A DNA stretch of 64,000 nucleotides from Saccharopolyspora gloriosae (GTDB lineage Bacteria > Actinomycetota > Actinomycetes > Mycobacteriales > Pseudonocardiaceae), in NCBI RefSeq assembly GCF_014203325.1, contig NZ_JACHIV010000001.1, positions 5,581,501 to 5,645,500 of the forward strand, written 5' to 3'. Made by a program: the position numbers and the translations under genes. The notes beneath the pieces are model-generated. The model ran no database searches. It saw nothing but the letters and a program-made list of their open reading frames with translations, and had not been told where the DNA came from. Of this stretch, positions 43,289 through 54,062 are shown one piece after another. Each line of letters starts with the position of its first letter. The stretch's first letter is position 1.

Positions 43289-44377
43289 TCACCCCATCAG
43301 GGTGGCGTACCCGGGCTTGATCGCGTCGTTGATGATCGCCAGGCGGTCGTCGAAGCCCAGGAACGACGACTTCATCGCGTTCACCGTGAACCACTGCATG
43401 TCCGCCCAGCCGTAGCCGAACGTCTCGTGCAGCGCGGCGAATTCGCTGGACATCGTGCAGTGGCTCATCAGGCGGTTGTCGGTGTTGACCGTGACGCGGA
43501 ACCGCAACCGGCTCAGCAGCCCGATCGGGTGCTCGGCGAGCGAGGCCGCGGCCCCGGTCTGCAGGTTCGACGACGGGCACATCTCCAGCGGGATGCGCCG
43601 GTCCCGCACGTAGGACGCGAGCCTGCCCAGGTGCACCTCCCCGTCCTCGTCGACCTTGATGTCGTCGACGATCCGCACGCCGTGCCCGAGCCGTTCCGCG
43701 CCGCAGTGCTGGATGGCCTCCCAGATGGAGGGCAGCCCGAAGGCCTCACCGGCGTGCACGGTGAAGTGCGCGTTGCGCTGGCGCAGGTACTCGAAGGCGT
43801 CGAGGTTCCGAGTGGGCGGGAATCCGGCCTCCGGGCCCGCGATGTCGAAGCCCACCACCTCGGCGTCGCGATAGCGCACGGCCAGTTCCGCGATTTCCGC
43901 GGAACGCGCGTTCTGCCGCATCGCGCAGAGAAGTGTTCCGATCCGGATAAGTTTCCCTTGCGATTCCGCACGCCGTTCCCCTTCGCGGAATCCCTCCTGC
44001 ACGGATTCCACGATCTCCGGCAGGCTCAGCCCGCCTTCCTGGAACAACTCCGGCGCGTAGCGGACCTCGGCGTAGACCACCCCATCGGCCGCCAGGTCCT
44101 CGACACATTCGGCGGACACCCGGCGCAGCGCATCGGCGGTCTGCATCACCGCCACGGTGTGCGCGAACGTTTCCAGGTACCGCTCCAGCGATCCGGAATC
44201 CGCCGCTTCTCGAAACCACGAACCGAGGGTTTCCGCGTCCTGGTGCGGCAACCCCTCGTATCCGGCGTCAGCGGCCAGGTCGATCACGGTCTGCGGGCGG
44301 AGGCCACCGTCGAGGTGGTCGTGCAGCAGGACCTTGGGGGCCAATCGGATCGTGTCCAAGCTCACCGGTGTTGACAT
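43289..44377 (-). CDS. add: Adenosine deaminase
   Basis: Hydrolytic deamination of adenosine and deoxyadenosine to inosine and deoxyinosine, which PunA then cleaves. 362 residues. Zinc ligands in [14 protein letters not shown] (H19, H21), the substrate region [13 protein letters not shown], the HAGE motif in [33 protein letters not shown] and the final [17 protein letters not shown], where NTDN takes the place of the usual TDDP. TAACGT lies 6 nt before the ATG without a ribosome site, so the gene is probably leaderless. Confidence 0.95.
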   Translation of the reverse strand: MSTPVSLDTIRLAPKVLLHDHLDGGLRPQTVIDLAADAGYEGLPHQDAETLGSWFREAADSGSLERYLETFAHTVAVMQTADALRRVSAECVEDLAADGVVYAEVRYAPELFQEGGLSLPEIVESVQEGFREGERRAESQGKLIRIGTLLCAMRQNARSAEIAELAVRYRDAEVVGFDIAGPEAGFPPTRNLDAFEYLRQRNAHFTVHAGEAFGLPSIWEAIQHCGAERLGHGVRIVDDIKVDEDGEVHLGRLASYVRDRRIPLEMCPSSNLQTGAAASLAEHPIGLLSRLRFRVTVNTDNRLMSHCTMSSEFAALHETFGYGWADMQWFTVNAMKSSFLGFDDRLAIINDAIKPGYATLMG

Positions 44378-44383
44378 GGCACT

Positions 44384-44389
44384 ACGTTA
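44384..44389 (-). promoter_or_regulatory. Likely -10 box of leaderless add
   Basis: Read on the minus strand, TAACGT lies 6 nt before the add ATG (44377). Confidence 0.45.
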
Positions 44390-44485
44390 CAACCCGGCCA
44401 CGACGGCTCCGCGCGGGCGGCGAGGGCCGAAAAACCACCCGAATGCACGTCGCCACAGAAGTCACCCGGATAGCCTAAGCGCAAC

Positions 44486-44518
44486 CCCAGCGCCCTATTG
44501 ACATACAAGAACGCTGGG
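44486..44518. promoter_or_regulatory. Inverted repeat with TTGACA inside, before the coiled-coil gene
   Basis: CCCAGCG (44486-44492) and CGCTGGG (44512-44518) enclose a 19-nt AT-rich stretch that contains TTGACA. It may be part of the promoter of the coiled-coil gene or of add. Confidence 0.4.
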
Positions 44519-44664
44519 CTGAACGGCCTAGTGCCCGGCCATCATTCAGAGTGACGCTTCACGGTGCGCTAACTCAATGTATCCGGGGGTGGCTGGGAAC
44601 GCGGGAAACGACTAGCTACGCTCCATTGGTCCTCCCCTGCCCCTCGACGAAGGACGTCCGAGCC

Positions 44665-45870
44665 GTGAACGAGAACATGTCCTTCGACCGCATGCGGAAC
44701 ATGCTCACGCGTGCGGCCGAAATCCGCGAGAGCGAGCAGCAGCAGATTTTCGACGCACTCGACGAGATCCACGCCCGGATGTCCCCGCTCGAATCGCTGG
44801 GTTCCGTCCGCAAGCGGTTGTCCGAACTCCCCGACCGCACCGAACTCGGCGTGCTGACCGAGCGGGTCGACGAAGCCCTCTCCAAGATCGACGCCCAGGA
44901 CGGGGTCATCGGTGACGTCAAGCTGGCCGTGGACGGCCTGTTCGACAAGCTCGCCAAGCCCTTCGCCCAGCTCGACGGCCGCCTCGACGGCGTCTCCGGA
45001 CGCTTCGACGGCGTCGCCGGCCGGATGGACGGGTTGGAGGACAAGCTCGCGCACATCCACAAGCGGCTCGACGAGCTCGGCGGCCACCTCGACAAGCAGG
45101 ACACCCGGCTGGAAGCCATCCCGGGTTCGGTGACCGGCCAGGTCCGCGAGCGCATCGACGGCCTGGAGACCAGCCTGCGCGGCCGGTTCGCCGAGATCGA
45201 CGAGGGCGTGCACGAGCACCTCGACGGCACCCGCGAATCCCTGCAGCGCGCGGTCACCGAGACCGGCAGCGGCGTGCAGGGCGCGCTCACCGAAGCCGTC
45301 ACCGGCAGCCGCGACCAGCTGCAGACCGGTCTCGACGCGCTCGCCGAGCGCCCCGCGGTCGACCCGACCGAGAAGCTCGACAAGCTGGCCGAGCGCCTGG
45401 AGCAGCTCACCGAGCGGCTCGACCGCGTCTCCGGCCGGTTGGACAACGTCGAGGACAACGTGCACACCCGCATCGAGGCGGTCGAGCAGGGCGTCAGCAC
45501 CCGGCTCGACACCGTCGAGGAGGGCGTCAAGTCCGGGCTCGGCGAGCTCGGCGGCACGCTGGCGCAGAACCTGTCGCAGATCAGCGGCACGCTCGCGTCG
45601 CGGCCGGACTCCGACGCGGTGGACACGATGGTCCGCCAGGCCAACGAGGAGACCGAGCGGCGCCACGCCGGTCAGCTCGACGAGGCCATGGCCACGTTCG
45701 CCGAGCTGATCCTCGGCGGCAGCGGCCCGTCCAGCCCGCCGCCGCCCACCACGCTGCCCCGCCAGCAGCGCGGGCGCGGTCGCTCGAAGAGCGCCAAGCG
45801 CGACGGCGACGCCAAGGCGCTGGGTTCGGACGACTCCTCCGACGAGGGTTACGCCGCCGAGAGCGCCTGA
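44665..45870 (+). CDS. Long coiled-coil protein, unknown function
   Basis: A 401-residue protein, almost entirely helical. After FDRMRNMLTRAAEIRESEQQ come many repeats of an 7/11-residue pattern of the kind LDGRLDGVSGRFDGVAGRMD, KRLDELGGHLDKQDTRLE and RLDNVEDNVHTRIEAVEQGV, characteristic of a trimeric or dimeric coiled coil like that of LEA- or apolipoprotein-like rods. The C-terminal 60 residues are low-complexity: proline-rich, then a basic patch RQQRGRGRSKSAKR and an acidic tail. No signal peptide. GTG 44665 follows AAGGACG. It may be a cytoskeletal or cell-pole scaffold; no family recognised. Confidence 0.8.
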   Translation: MNENMSFDRMRNMLTRAAEIRESEQQQIFDALDEIHARMSPLESLGSVRKRLSELPDRTELGVLTERVDEALSKIDAQDGVIGDVKLAVDGLFDKLAKPFAQLDGRLDGVSGRFDGVAGRMDGLEDKLAHIHKRLDELGGHLDKQDTRLEAIPGSVTGQVRERIDGLETSLRGRFAEIDEGVHEHLDGTRESLQRAVTETGSGVQGALTEAVTGSRDQLQTGLDALAERPAVDPTEKLDKLAERLEQLTERLDRVSGRLDNVEDNVHTRIEAVEQGVSTRLDTVEEGVKSGLGELGGTLAQNLSQISGTLASRPDSDAVDTMVRQANEETERRHAGQLDEAMATFAELILGGSGPSSPPPPTTLPRQQRGRGRSKSAKRDGDAKALGSDDSSDEGYAAESA

Positions 45871-45885
45871 CCCCGCAGCACCGAG

Positions 45886-45920
45886 CAGGGCCGCGGTTCC
45901 CACCGGGAACCGCGGCCCTG
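45886..45920 (+). terminator. Hairpin after the coiled-coil gene
   Basis: Perfect 16-bp arms (CAGGGCCGCGGTTCCC at 45886-45901 and 45905-45920) with a 3-nt loop, 15 bases after the stop codon. Confidence 0.75.
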
Positions 45921-45947
45921 TCGCACGTCCGGCACCGGATCTTTCGA

Positions 45948-46073
45948 AGTGAACGGACCGTTCGCCCAATCTGATCGGACGAACGGTCCGTTCACTCCAC
46001 CCCGGAGCACCGACGACGGTTTGAGTGAGCGGACCGTTCGCCCGATCTCGTTGGACGAACGGGCCGTTCACTC
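45948..46073. repeat. Tandem nested palindromes
   Basis: Copy 1 (45948-45996): arms AGTGAACGGACCGTTCG and its perfect 17-bp complement around a 15-nt loop; each arm contains the smaller palindrome GAACGG-a-CCGTTC. Copy 2 (46023-46073): the same plan with 18-nt arms and two G-T pairs, 15-nt loop. The copies are 26 bp apart, between the convergent coiled-coil gene and deoA. Unrelated in sequence to the 3'-end element. Confidence 0.8.
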
Positions 46074-46088
46074 ACCTCGCTTCGCGGG

Positions 46089-47369
46089 TCAGGGGCGGAT
46101 CGTGTCGAGGATCAGCGGGGTGGCGGCGGGAGCCTCGGCGGTGATGGCGACGGCTTCGGCGAGCGCTTCGCGGGCGGCGGGGAGCTTCTCGGGGGTGTCG
46201 GTGTGGAGTTCGAGCAGCGGGGCGCCCTCGGTGACCCGCTCCCCCGGTTTCGCCAGGCAGCGGATGCCCGCGGCGTGCTGCACGGCGTCCTCCTTGCGCG
46301 CCCGGCCCGCTCCCAGCCGCCAGGCGGCCAGCCCCACGGCGTAGGCATCCAAAGTGGACAGAACACCGGTCGCCGGAGCCGCGAAGGTCTCCACGTGCGC
46401 GGCGGTGGGCAGCTCCGCGTCCGGGTCGCCGCCCTGGGCGCCGATCATCGCGCGCCAGGAGTCGTAGGCCTTGCCCGAGGCCAGCACCTCCGCCGGATCC
46501 ACGTCGGACAGGCCCGCGTGCGCCAGCATCTCCCGCGCCAGCGCCAGCGTCAGCTCCACGACGTCCGCCGGGCCGCCGCCCCGCAGCACCTCGACGGACT
46601 CCGCCACCTCCAGCGCGTTGCCCACGGCGGATCCCAGCGGCACCGACATGTCGGTGAGCAGCGCGCTGGTGCGGACGCCGTGCGCGGCGCCGATCGAGAC
46701 GAGCTCGTCGGCCAGCGCCCGCGCCTGCTCCAGGTCCTTCATGAACGCGCCGGACCCGCACTTCACGTCGAGCACCAGGGATTCGGCGCCCTCCGCGATC
46801 TTCTTGCTCATGATGGAGCTGGCGATCAGCGGGATGGACTCGACGGTGCCGGTGACGTCGCGCAGCGCGTAGAGCTTGCGGTCGGCGGGCGCGATGCCCT
46901 CGGTGGCCGCGCACACCACGGCGCCGATCTCGGCGAGCTGGGCCCGGATCTCGGGCGCCGAGAGCCGGGCGCGCCAGCCGGGGACGGACTCCAGCTTGTC
47001 CAGCGTGCCGCCGGTGTGCCCGAGCCCCCGGCCGGACAGCTGCGGCACCGCCGCGCCGCAGGCCGCGACCAGCGGGGTCAACGGCAAGGTGATCTTGTCC
47101 CCGACACCGCCGGTGGAGTGCTTGTCCACTGTGGACCGCGGGACGCCGCTGAGGTCGAGCCGTTCCCCGGAGCCGATCATCGCGGCGGTCCAGCGGGCGA
47201 TCTCGGCGCGATCCATGCCGCGCAGCAGGATCGCCATCGCCAGGGCGGCCATCTGCTCGTCGGCCACCGCGCCGCGCGTGTAGGCGTCGACCACCCAGTC
47301 GATCTGCTCGTCGTCGAGCCGGTCGCCGTCCCGCTTCGCGCGGATCACGTCGATCACCGAGTGCGCCAT
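46089..47369 (-). CDS. deoA: Thymidine (pyrimidine-nucleoside) phosphorylase
   Basis: Phosphorolysis of thymidine, deoxyuridine and uridine. The 426-residue chain begins with DVIRAKRDGDRLDDEQIDWV, carries the family signature SGRGLGHTGGTLDKLESVPG and the phosphate site VDKHSTGGVGDKITLPLTPL, and keeps SIMSKKIAEGAESLVLDVK with the conserved KCGSGAF. Released deoxyribose 1-phosphate leads to DeoC. It lies 105 bp downstream of cdd on the same strand, so the two probably form an operon; a ribosome site GAGGGGAT precedes the ATG. Confidence 0.96.
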   Translation of the reverse strand: MAHSVIDVIRAKRDGDRLDDEQIDWVVDAYTRGAVADEQMAALAMAILLRGMDRAEIARWTAAMIGSGERLDLSGVPRSTVDKHSTGGVGDKITLPLTPLVAACGAAVPQLSGRGLGHTGGTLDKLESVPGWRARLSAPEIRAQLAEIGAVVCAATEGIAPADRKLYALRDVTGTVESIPLIASSIMSKKIAEGAESLVLDVKCGSGAFMKDLEQARALADELVSIGAAHGVRTSALLTDMSVPLGSAVGNALEVAESVEVLRGGGPADVVELTLALAREMLAHAGLSDVDPAEVLASGKAYDSWRAMIGAQGGDPDAELPTAAHVETFAAPATGVLSTLDAYAVGLAAWRLGAGRARKEDAVQHAAGIRCLAKPGERVTEGAPLLELHTDTPEKLPAAREALAEAVAITAEAPAATPLILDTIRP

Positions 47370-47474
47370 CAGCCAGATCCCCTCACCGCGCCCGGTCCTG
47401 CGCCGGGTGCTGGCCTGATGAGATCACCTCGCCCCCGGACTTGTCGCCCGCGTCGAGAACCCGCCGCGCGGGCG

Positions 47475-47852
47475 TCAGAGCTCGAAGGCGTCCGGCAGGA
47501 CCTCCCGCATCGGGATGATGCCGCGCGGGGTGTCCACCAGGCAGTCCGGACCGCCGAGCTCGTAGAGCAGCTGGCGGCACCGCCCGCACGGCATGAGCAG
47601 CTCGCCCTGCCCGCTGCGGCAGGCCACGGCGACGAACCGGCCGCCGCCGGTGAGCCGCAGCTGCCCGGCCATCGTGCACTCGGCGCACAGCGTCACCCCG
47701 TAGGACCCGTTCTCGACGTTGCAGCCGACGACGAGCCGCCCGTCGTCGCAGACCGCCGCCGAGCCCACTTGGAGCTTCGAATAGGGGCAGTACGCCTTCG
47801 CCGCGGCCTCCACGGCCGCCGCGCGCAGCGCCTCCCAGTTGATCGTCTCCAT
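47475..47852 (-). CDS. cdd: Cytidine deaminase
   Basis: Deaminates cytidine and deoxycytidine to uridine and deoxyuridine, the substrates of DeoA. 125 residues, tetrameric type. Zinc ligands and the catalytic glutamate are present: TLCAECT (C56, E58) and MPCGRCRQ (C89, C92). YCPYSKLQVGSAA and GCNVENGSYG are family stretches. ATG 47852 was chosen because AGGAG lies 5 nt upstream; the long open frame to 48167 has no homology there. Divergent from sdhCDAB. Confidence 0.95.
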   Translation of the reverse strand: METINWEALRAAAVEAAAKAYCPYSKLQVGSAAVCDDGRLVVGCNVENGSYGVTLCAECTMAGQLRLTGGGRFVAVACRSGQGELLMPCGRCRQLLYELGGPDCLVDTPRGIIPMREVLPDAFEL

Positions 47853-48290
47853 GTCCACTCCTGATCTCGTAGGCTCTCCGGTCGAATGTCGCACTCGCCC
47901 CCGCCGCGCGGGGCGGCGACACGGTTCCCGGCGGTATTGGAAGCCGCCTGGAGGCGGACTCCGCGTTTCCCACCGGAATTCGCCGACCCGATACGCGGCG
48001 CACGTCCGGTGACATGGCTCTCGAAAACAAGACTTGACGCTGCCGCTCTCGCATTGCGCCGGTGTCACGAGTTGATTTCTACATCGATCCACCAGCCTGG
48101 GGCCTTTGTCTGGTCGATCACACAGAGCACAGGCGAGTAGGCCGCAAGGATGGCGCGGGTCTAGCATCCGAGAAGTCCAGGCCCTAGTTCAGGTGGCCGG
48201 TGACGGGCGTACGAATGATGACGACTCGGACCGGTCGTCACGTTCCCGAACGGGCCGTCAGTCCACCAGCGACGTTGGAGGCCTTCCACC
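47853..48290. promoter_or_regulatory. Divergent region between cdd and sdhCDAB
   Basis: 438 bp with no supported gene. It must hold the sdh and cdd promoters. The sdhC ribosome site GGAGG lies near 48273. The base composition becomes less GC-rich around 48020-48090, a likely place for control elements; no clear palindrome was found. Confidence 0.4.
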
Positions 48291-48728
48291 ATGGCCAGCA
48301 CCACCGCCTCCGCGGCGGAGGCCCCCCAGCGCGAGGGCAACCCTCGTGCCAAGGGATCCCTCTACCGCGGTGATTTGGGCATGTGGTCGTGGGTAGCGCA
48401 CCGCATCACGGGCGTGCTCACATTCTTCTTCTTGTTCGTGCACGTGTTGGACACCGCTCTCGTGCGGGTATCGCCTGAGGCGTACGACACGGTCATCGAA
48501 ACCTACAAAAGCCCGATCATGATCCTGTTCGAACTGGGTCTGCTCGCGGCGGTGCTGTTCCACGCGTTCAACGGCATCCGCGTCATGCTGGTCGACTTCT
48601 GGGCGAACGGACCGAAATACCAGAAGCCGATGCTCTGGACCGTTCTGGTGTTGTGGCTGGTGCTGATCGTTCCCGCCGCCATCAGCATGCTCACGCGCGC
48701 CGTCACGGAACTGTTCGGGGGGCACTGA
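48291..48728 (+). CDS. sdhC: Succinate dehydrogenase cytochrome b subunit
   Basis: First membrane anchor of complex II. 145 residues, three helices: WSWVAHRITGVLTFFFLFVH, IMILFELGLLAAVLFHAFNG and MLWTVLVLWLVLIVPAAISM. HRITG and LFHAFNGIRVMLVDF are the usual SdhC motifs, with histidines for haem ligation. The stop is 3 bp before sdhD. An N-terminal soluble extension of about 28 residues precedes the first helix. Confidence 0.94.
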   Translation: MASTTASAAEAPQREGNPRAKGSLYRGDLGMWSWVAHRITGVLTFFFLFVHVLDTALVRVSPEAYDTVIETYKSPIMILFELGLLAAVLFHAFNGIRVMLVDFWANGPKYQKPMLWTVLVLWLVLIVPAAISMLTRAVTELFGGH

Positions 48729-48731
48729 CCC

Positions 48732-49151
48732 ATGACCACCATCGACGCGCCGCTGTCGGTCGACAAGCCGCGGTCCCCGCACCGCCCGGCCGCCCGCCGC
48801 AGCAACTTCGAGCTCTACAGCTGGCTGTTCATGCGCCTGTCGGGCGTGCTGCTGCTGTTCCTGGTCCTCGGACACATGCTGATCATGCTGTTCCTGGACG
48901 GCGGGGTGCACCGGATCAACTTCGCGTTCGTCGCGGGTCGCTGGGCTTCGCCGTTCTGGCAGTTCTGGGACCTGACGATGCTGTGGCTGGCCGGCCTGCA
49001 CGGCGGCAACGGGCTGCGCACCGTGATCAACGACTACTCCCGCAAGGACGCCACCCGGTTCTGGCTGAAGATGCTGCTGTACGTCTCGGTCCTGCTCACG
49101 GTCGGTCTGGGCACCTTCGTGCTCTTCACCTTCGACCCGAACATCGGCTGA
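48732..49151 (+). CDS. sdhD: Succinate dehydrogenase membrane anchor subunit
   Basis: Second membrane anchor, 139 residues. FELYSWLFMRLSGVLLLFLV, DLTMLWLAGLHGGNGLRTVI (with the haem/quinone-side HGGNG) and LLYVSVLLTVGLGTFVLF form three spans. It follows sdhC by 3 bp and precedes sdhA by 68 bp. Confidence 0.93.
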   Translation: MTTIDAPLSVDKPRSPHRPAARRSNFELYSWLFMRLSGVLLLFLVLGHMLIMLFLDGGVHRINFAFVAGRWASPFWQFWDLTMLWLAGLHGGNGLRTVINDYSRKDATRFWLKMLLYVSVLLTVGLGTFVLFTFDPNIG

Positions 49152-49219
49152 CGACACAGCGCAGGCTTCGAGGCCCCGCACTGAGCGGACGGCCTCGCCA
49201 GCGGCCCTAGGAGGCGACC

Positions 49220-51009
<1,790 letters not shown>

Positions 51010-51010
<1 letters not shown>

Positions 51011-51798
51011 TGACCGCAACCGTCACGAACACCGAACAGACCACGGACCTGCCTTCGGACGCCCCGCCGATCCCCGAGGGCGCGACCATGGTCACGGTCC
51101 GCATCCAGCGGTTCAACCCCGAGGTCGACGAGGACCTGCACTGGGAGTCCTTCCGGATCCCGGCGCTGCCCAGTGACCGCGTGCTGAACCTGCTGCACTA
51201 CATCAAGTGGTACGTCGACGGCTCGCTGACGTTCCGCCGGTCGTGCGCGCACGGTGTCTGCGGCTCGGACGCGATGCGCATCAACGGCGTCAACCGGCTG
51301 GCGTGCAAGGTCCTCATGAAGGACCTGTTCGCCAAGAACGGCGAGACGACGATCAGCGTCGAGCCCATCAAGGGCCTGCCGGTGCACAAGGACCTGCTGG
51401 TCGACATGGAGCCGTTCTTCGAGGCGTACCGGGCGATCAAGCCGTACCTGGTCACCTCGGGCAACGAGCCGACCCGCGAGCGCACCCAGTCCGTCGCGGA
51501 GCGCGCGCGCTTCGACGACACCACCAAGTGCATCCTGTGCGCGGCGTGCACCACGTCGTGCCCGGTGTACTGGTCGGAGGGCTCCTACTTCGGGCCCGCC
51601 GCGATCGTCAACGCGCACCGGTTCATCTTCGACAGCCGCGACGAGGCCGCCGAGGAGCGCTTGGACATCCTCAACGACGTGGACGGCGTGTGGCGCTGCC
51701 GCACCACGTTCAACTGCACGGACGCCTGCCCCCGTGGCATCCAGGTCACCAAGGCGATCCAAGAGGTCAAGCGGGCCTTGATGTTCCGCCGCCGCTGA
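51010..51798 (+). CDS. sdhB: Succinate dehydrogenase iron-sulfur subunit
   Basis: Transfers electrons from SdhA to quinone; 262 residues. [2Fe-2S] ligands C79, C84, D87 and C99 in SCAHGVCGSDAMRINGVNRL; the aspartate at the third position is a known variant of this subunit. [4Fe-4S] ligands in CILCAACTTSCP (C174, C177, C180) and [3Fe-4S]-type cysteines C184, C230, C236 (with C240 in the last cluster motif CTDACP). It ends the sdh operon and is followed by a strong hairpin. Confidence 0.97.
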
Positions 51799-51815
51799 CC
51801 CCGCGCAGCACTCCC

Positions 51816-51850
51816 GGAAGCGCCCGCCTCCCCCGGAGGCGGGCGCTTCC
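51816..51850. terminator. Bidirectional hairpin after sdhB
   Basis: GGAAGCGCCCGCCTCC (51816-51831) pairs perfectly with 51835-51850 around a 3-nt loop, between the stops of sdhB and the opposing XRE gene. Confidence 0.8.
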
Positions 51851-51866
51851 GCGTCTCCGGGGCCGG

Positions 51867-52718
51867 TCAGCGCGGGGCGTCGGTGAAGCGTTCGTGGCCT
51901 ACGACGCCGAGGAGTTCGAGCTTGGCGTGGCCCTCGGTGCCGGGGGCGGCGGTGAGCACGAGCAGCGCCTGGGACTGGTCCTCGGTGAACAGGATCTGGC
52001 AGTCCAGTTCGATCGGGCCGAGTTCGGGGTGCAGCAGGGTCTTGTGGTCGGCGAAGCGCTTCGCGACCTCGTGGCGCTGCCACAGCTCGGCGAACTCCGC
52101 GCTCTCCCGCTGCAACGCCCGCACCAGGTCACCGGCGGCGGAGGCGTCGCCCATCATCCCGTAGCCGGCACGCAGGTTCGCGACCTGCGCGCGGCTCTGC
52201 CGGTCGCGGTCGGCCTCCGGGTACATCCGGCGCTCGTGCTCCGGGGTGGTGAACCAGCGGTAGACCTCGCTGCGGGACAACCCGGTGTAGCCGGAGCGGT
52301 CGCCGAGCAGGGCGACGGCCAGCCGGTTCTGCACCAGCGTCTCCCCCAGCGCGGACAGGATCAGCGCGGGGGTGTCGTCGAGCCGGTCCAGCACCCGCAG
52401 CAGCGCGGGCGCCACGTGCGTCGCCGCGACCACCGGCGTGGGGGCGTTGTGCCCGGCCACGCGGAACAGGTAGTCCCGCTCGTCGTCGGTGAGCCGCAAC
52501 GCCCTGGCCAGCGCGGTGAGCAACTGCGCGCTGGGATGCGGGCCGCGGCGCTGCTCCAGCCGCGTGTAGTAGTCCGTGGACATTCCCGCCAGCGACGCCA
52601 CCTCCTCGCGCCGCAACCCCGGAGTGCGCCTGCGGGCGCCCGGGGGCAGGCCGACGTCGGCGGGGCGCAGCGCCGCCCGGCGGCGGGACAGGAAGGTGGC
52701 GAGCGCGGCGCGGTCCAT
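51867..52718 (-). CDS. XRE-family regulator with MmyB-like ligand-binding domain
   Basis: A 283-residue regulator. The N-terminal helix-turn-helix (TPGLRREEVASLAGMSTDYY, then TRLEQRRGPHPS) is joined to a PAS-like MmyB domain (AATHVAPALLRVLDRLDDTP, RNVVYRWF-type VYRWFTTPE, LTAAPGTEGHAKLELLGVVG). Members sense hydrophobic ligands and often control a neighbouring short-chain dehydrogenase; here exactly such a gene is divergent, with 100 bp between starts. ATG 52718 has GGGGAC close upstream. Confidence 0.9.
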   Translation of the reverse strand: MDRAALATFLSRRRAALRPADVGLPPGARRRTPGLRREEVASLAGMSTDYYTRLEQRRGPHPSAQLLTALARALRLTDDERDYLFRVAGHNAPTPVVAATHVAPALLRVLDRLDDTPALILSALGETLVQNRLAVALLGDRSGYTGLSRSEVYRWFTTPEHERRMYPEADRDRQSRAQVANLRAGYGMMGDASAAGDLVRALQRESAEFAELWQRHEVAKRFADHKTLLHPELGPIELDCQILFTEDQSQALLVLTAAPGTEGHAKLELLGVVGHERFTDAPR

Positions 52719-52818
52719 GTCCCCAGCATGGCCCCGGCGGGCGGCGCCGACCAGGGACCGCGGATCCCCCGATGACCGGTCTCTGCACGGGGCGCCACGG
52801 CCCGCTGAGACTCGTGGC

Positions 52819-53583
52819 ATGCACATCAACGGCAACACCGTCTTCATCCCCGGCGCCAGCAGCGGCATCGGCCTCGCCCTCGCGCTGCGCCTCCAGGCCA
52901 AGGGCAACACCGTGATCATCGGCGGGCGCCGCGAGGAACTGCTCGATCGGATCGTCGCCGAGCACCCCGGCCTCGACGCCGTGCGGATCGACACCCTCGA
53001 CCCGGCGAGCATCCGCGACGCGGCCGCCGAGGTGCTGGCGCGGTACCCCGAGCTCAACGTGCTCGTCCCGATGGCGGGGATCATGCGCGTCGAGGACTGG
53101 CGCAAGCCGGCCGGTTTCCTCGAATCGGCCGAGGACGTCATCGCCACCAACGTGCTCGGCCCGATCCGGCTCATCGCCGAGTTCGTCGAGCACCTGCAGA
53201 CCCGGCCGGACGCCACGATCCTCACCGTGTCCTCCGGGCTCGCGTTCAGCCCGCTGCGCGCCACACCCAGCTACAACGCGTCGAAGGCCGCGATCCACAT
53301 GCTCACCGAATCGCTGCGGCTGCAGCTGGCGGGCACCAGCGTGCGGCTGCAGGAGCTCGCGCCGCCCGCCGTGCGCACCGAACTGCTGCCCGGCCACCAG
53401 GAGAGCGCGCACGCGATGCCGCTCGACGAGTTCGCCGACGAAGTCGTGTCGCTGCTGGAATCCGAGCCCGAGGCCCGGGAAGTCCTGGTCGAGCGGGTGA
53501 AGTTCCTCCGCTACGGGGAGGCGCGCGGCGACTACGACCAGGTGGTGGCCGCGCTCAACGCCGCCGACCCGCACGGCGACTGA
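52819..53583 (+). CDS. Short-chain dehydrogenase/reductase (DltE-like)
   Basis: A 254-residue SDR. Cofactor loop PGASSGIG (11-18), the usual NNAG replaced by PMAGI, catalytic S138/S139, Y152 and K156 in SYNASK. R36-R38 after the second strand (GGRREE) suggests NADP(H). The substrate is not known. It is divergent from the XRE/MmyB regulator, which probably controls it, and is followed after 23 bp by a tautomerase-type gene in the same transcript. Confidence 0.9.
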   Translation: MHINGNTVFIPGASSGIGLALALRLQAKGNTVIIGGRREELLDRIVAEHPGLDAVRIDTLDPASIRDAAAEVLARYPELNVLVPMAGIMRVEDWRKPAGFLESAEDVIATNVLGPIRLIAEFVEHLQTRPDATILTVSSGLAFSPLRATPSYNASKAAIHMLTESLRLQLAGTSVRLQELAPPAVRTELLPGHQESAHAMPLDEFADEVVSLLESEPEAREVLVERVKFLRYGEARGDYDQVVAALNAADPHGD

Positions 53584-53606
53584 GCAACGGACCGGAGGAG
53601 AAGACC

Positions 53607-53825
53607 ATGCCGTTCGCGAACCTGAAAGTGCCCGCCGGATCGCTCGACGCCGAGCAGAAGGAACGGCTCGTGCACCGCGTCACCGACCTGTACGCCGAGA
53701 TCTACGGCGAACGGGCCCGCGCCACCACCCTCGTTCTCGTGGAGGACGTCGCCGACGGCGGTTGGGGGATCGGCGGGGACGTGCTGACGCTCGCCGCGCT
53801 GCGCGGCGAACCGCGGGCGGGCTGA
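53607..53825 (+). CDS. Tautomerase (4-oxalocrotonate tautomerase family)
   Basis: A 72-residue protein with proline right after the initiator Met (MPFANLKVPAG), the catalytic base of this family once Met is removed. The beta-alpha-beta pattern continues with EQKERLVHRVTDLYAEIYGE and TTLVLVEDVADGGWGIGG. GGAGGAG precedes the ATG. It shares a transcript with the SDR gene, so both may act on one aromatic or keto substrate. The opposing membrane protein gene ends 9 bp away. Confidence 0.86.
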   Translation: MPFANLKVPAGSLDAEQKERLVHRVTDLYAEIYGERARATTLVLVEDVADGGWGIGGDVLTLAALRGEPRAG

Positions 53826-53834
53826 CCGCGCCGA

Positions 53835-54062
53835 TCAGCCGCGGGTCGCGCGCAACGCCCGCCAGCCGAGCACGCCGATGGCGGTGCCCAGCACCAGCGA
53901 CACCGCGGCGATCACGAAGTGCACGTAGAGGAACGGCGTGGGCGAGCCCGCCTGCCAGGAGTTCTCGCTGATCCAGATGTTGCGGAAGAAGGTCGGCCAC
54001 AACAACCAGGACCAGACGCCGAAGGCGAGCAGGAGCAGGGCGGTACGGCGGGAGAGCGTCAC
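53835..54062 (-). CDS. SCO4848-like small membrane protein
   Basis: A 75-residue protein with two membrane spans: TALLLLAFGVWSWLLWPTFF and LYVHFVIAAVSLVLGTAIGV, joined by a loop with RNIWISENSWQAGSPTP. The motif WSWLLWPTFFRNIW and the neighbouring D-Ala-D-Ala carboxypeptidase gene match the Streptomyces SCO4848/SCO4847 pair, as I recall it. Function unknown; a link with peptidoglycan trimming is suggested by the conserved neighbourhood. Confidence 0.83.
   Translation of the reverse strand: MTLSRRTALLLLAFGVWSWLLWPTFFRNIWISENSWQAGSPTPFLYVHFVIAAVSLVLGTAIGVLGWRALRATRG

Noticed and set aside
47853..48167. Long N-terminal extension of cytidine deaminase
   Set aside because: No homology in the extension and a clear ribosome site before ATG 47852.
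52779..52811. GTCTC/GAGAC inverted repeat between the XRE and SDR genes as operator
   Set aside because: Five-base arms 23 nt apart are too weak to support by eye.
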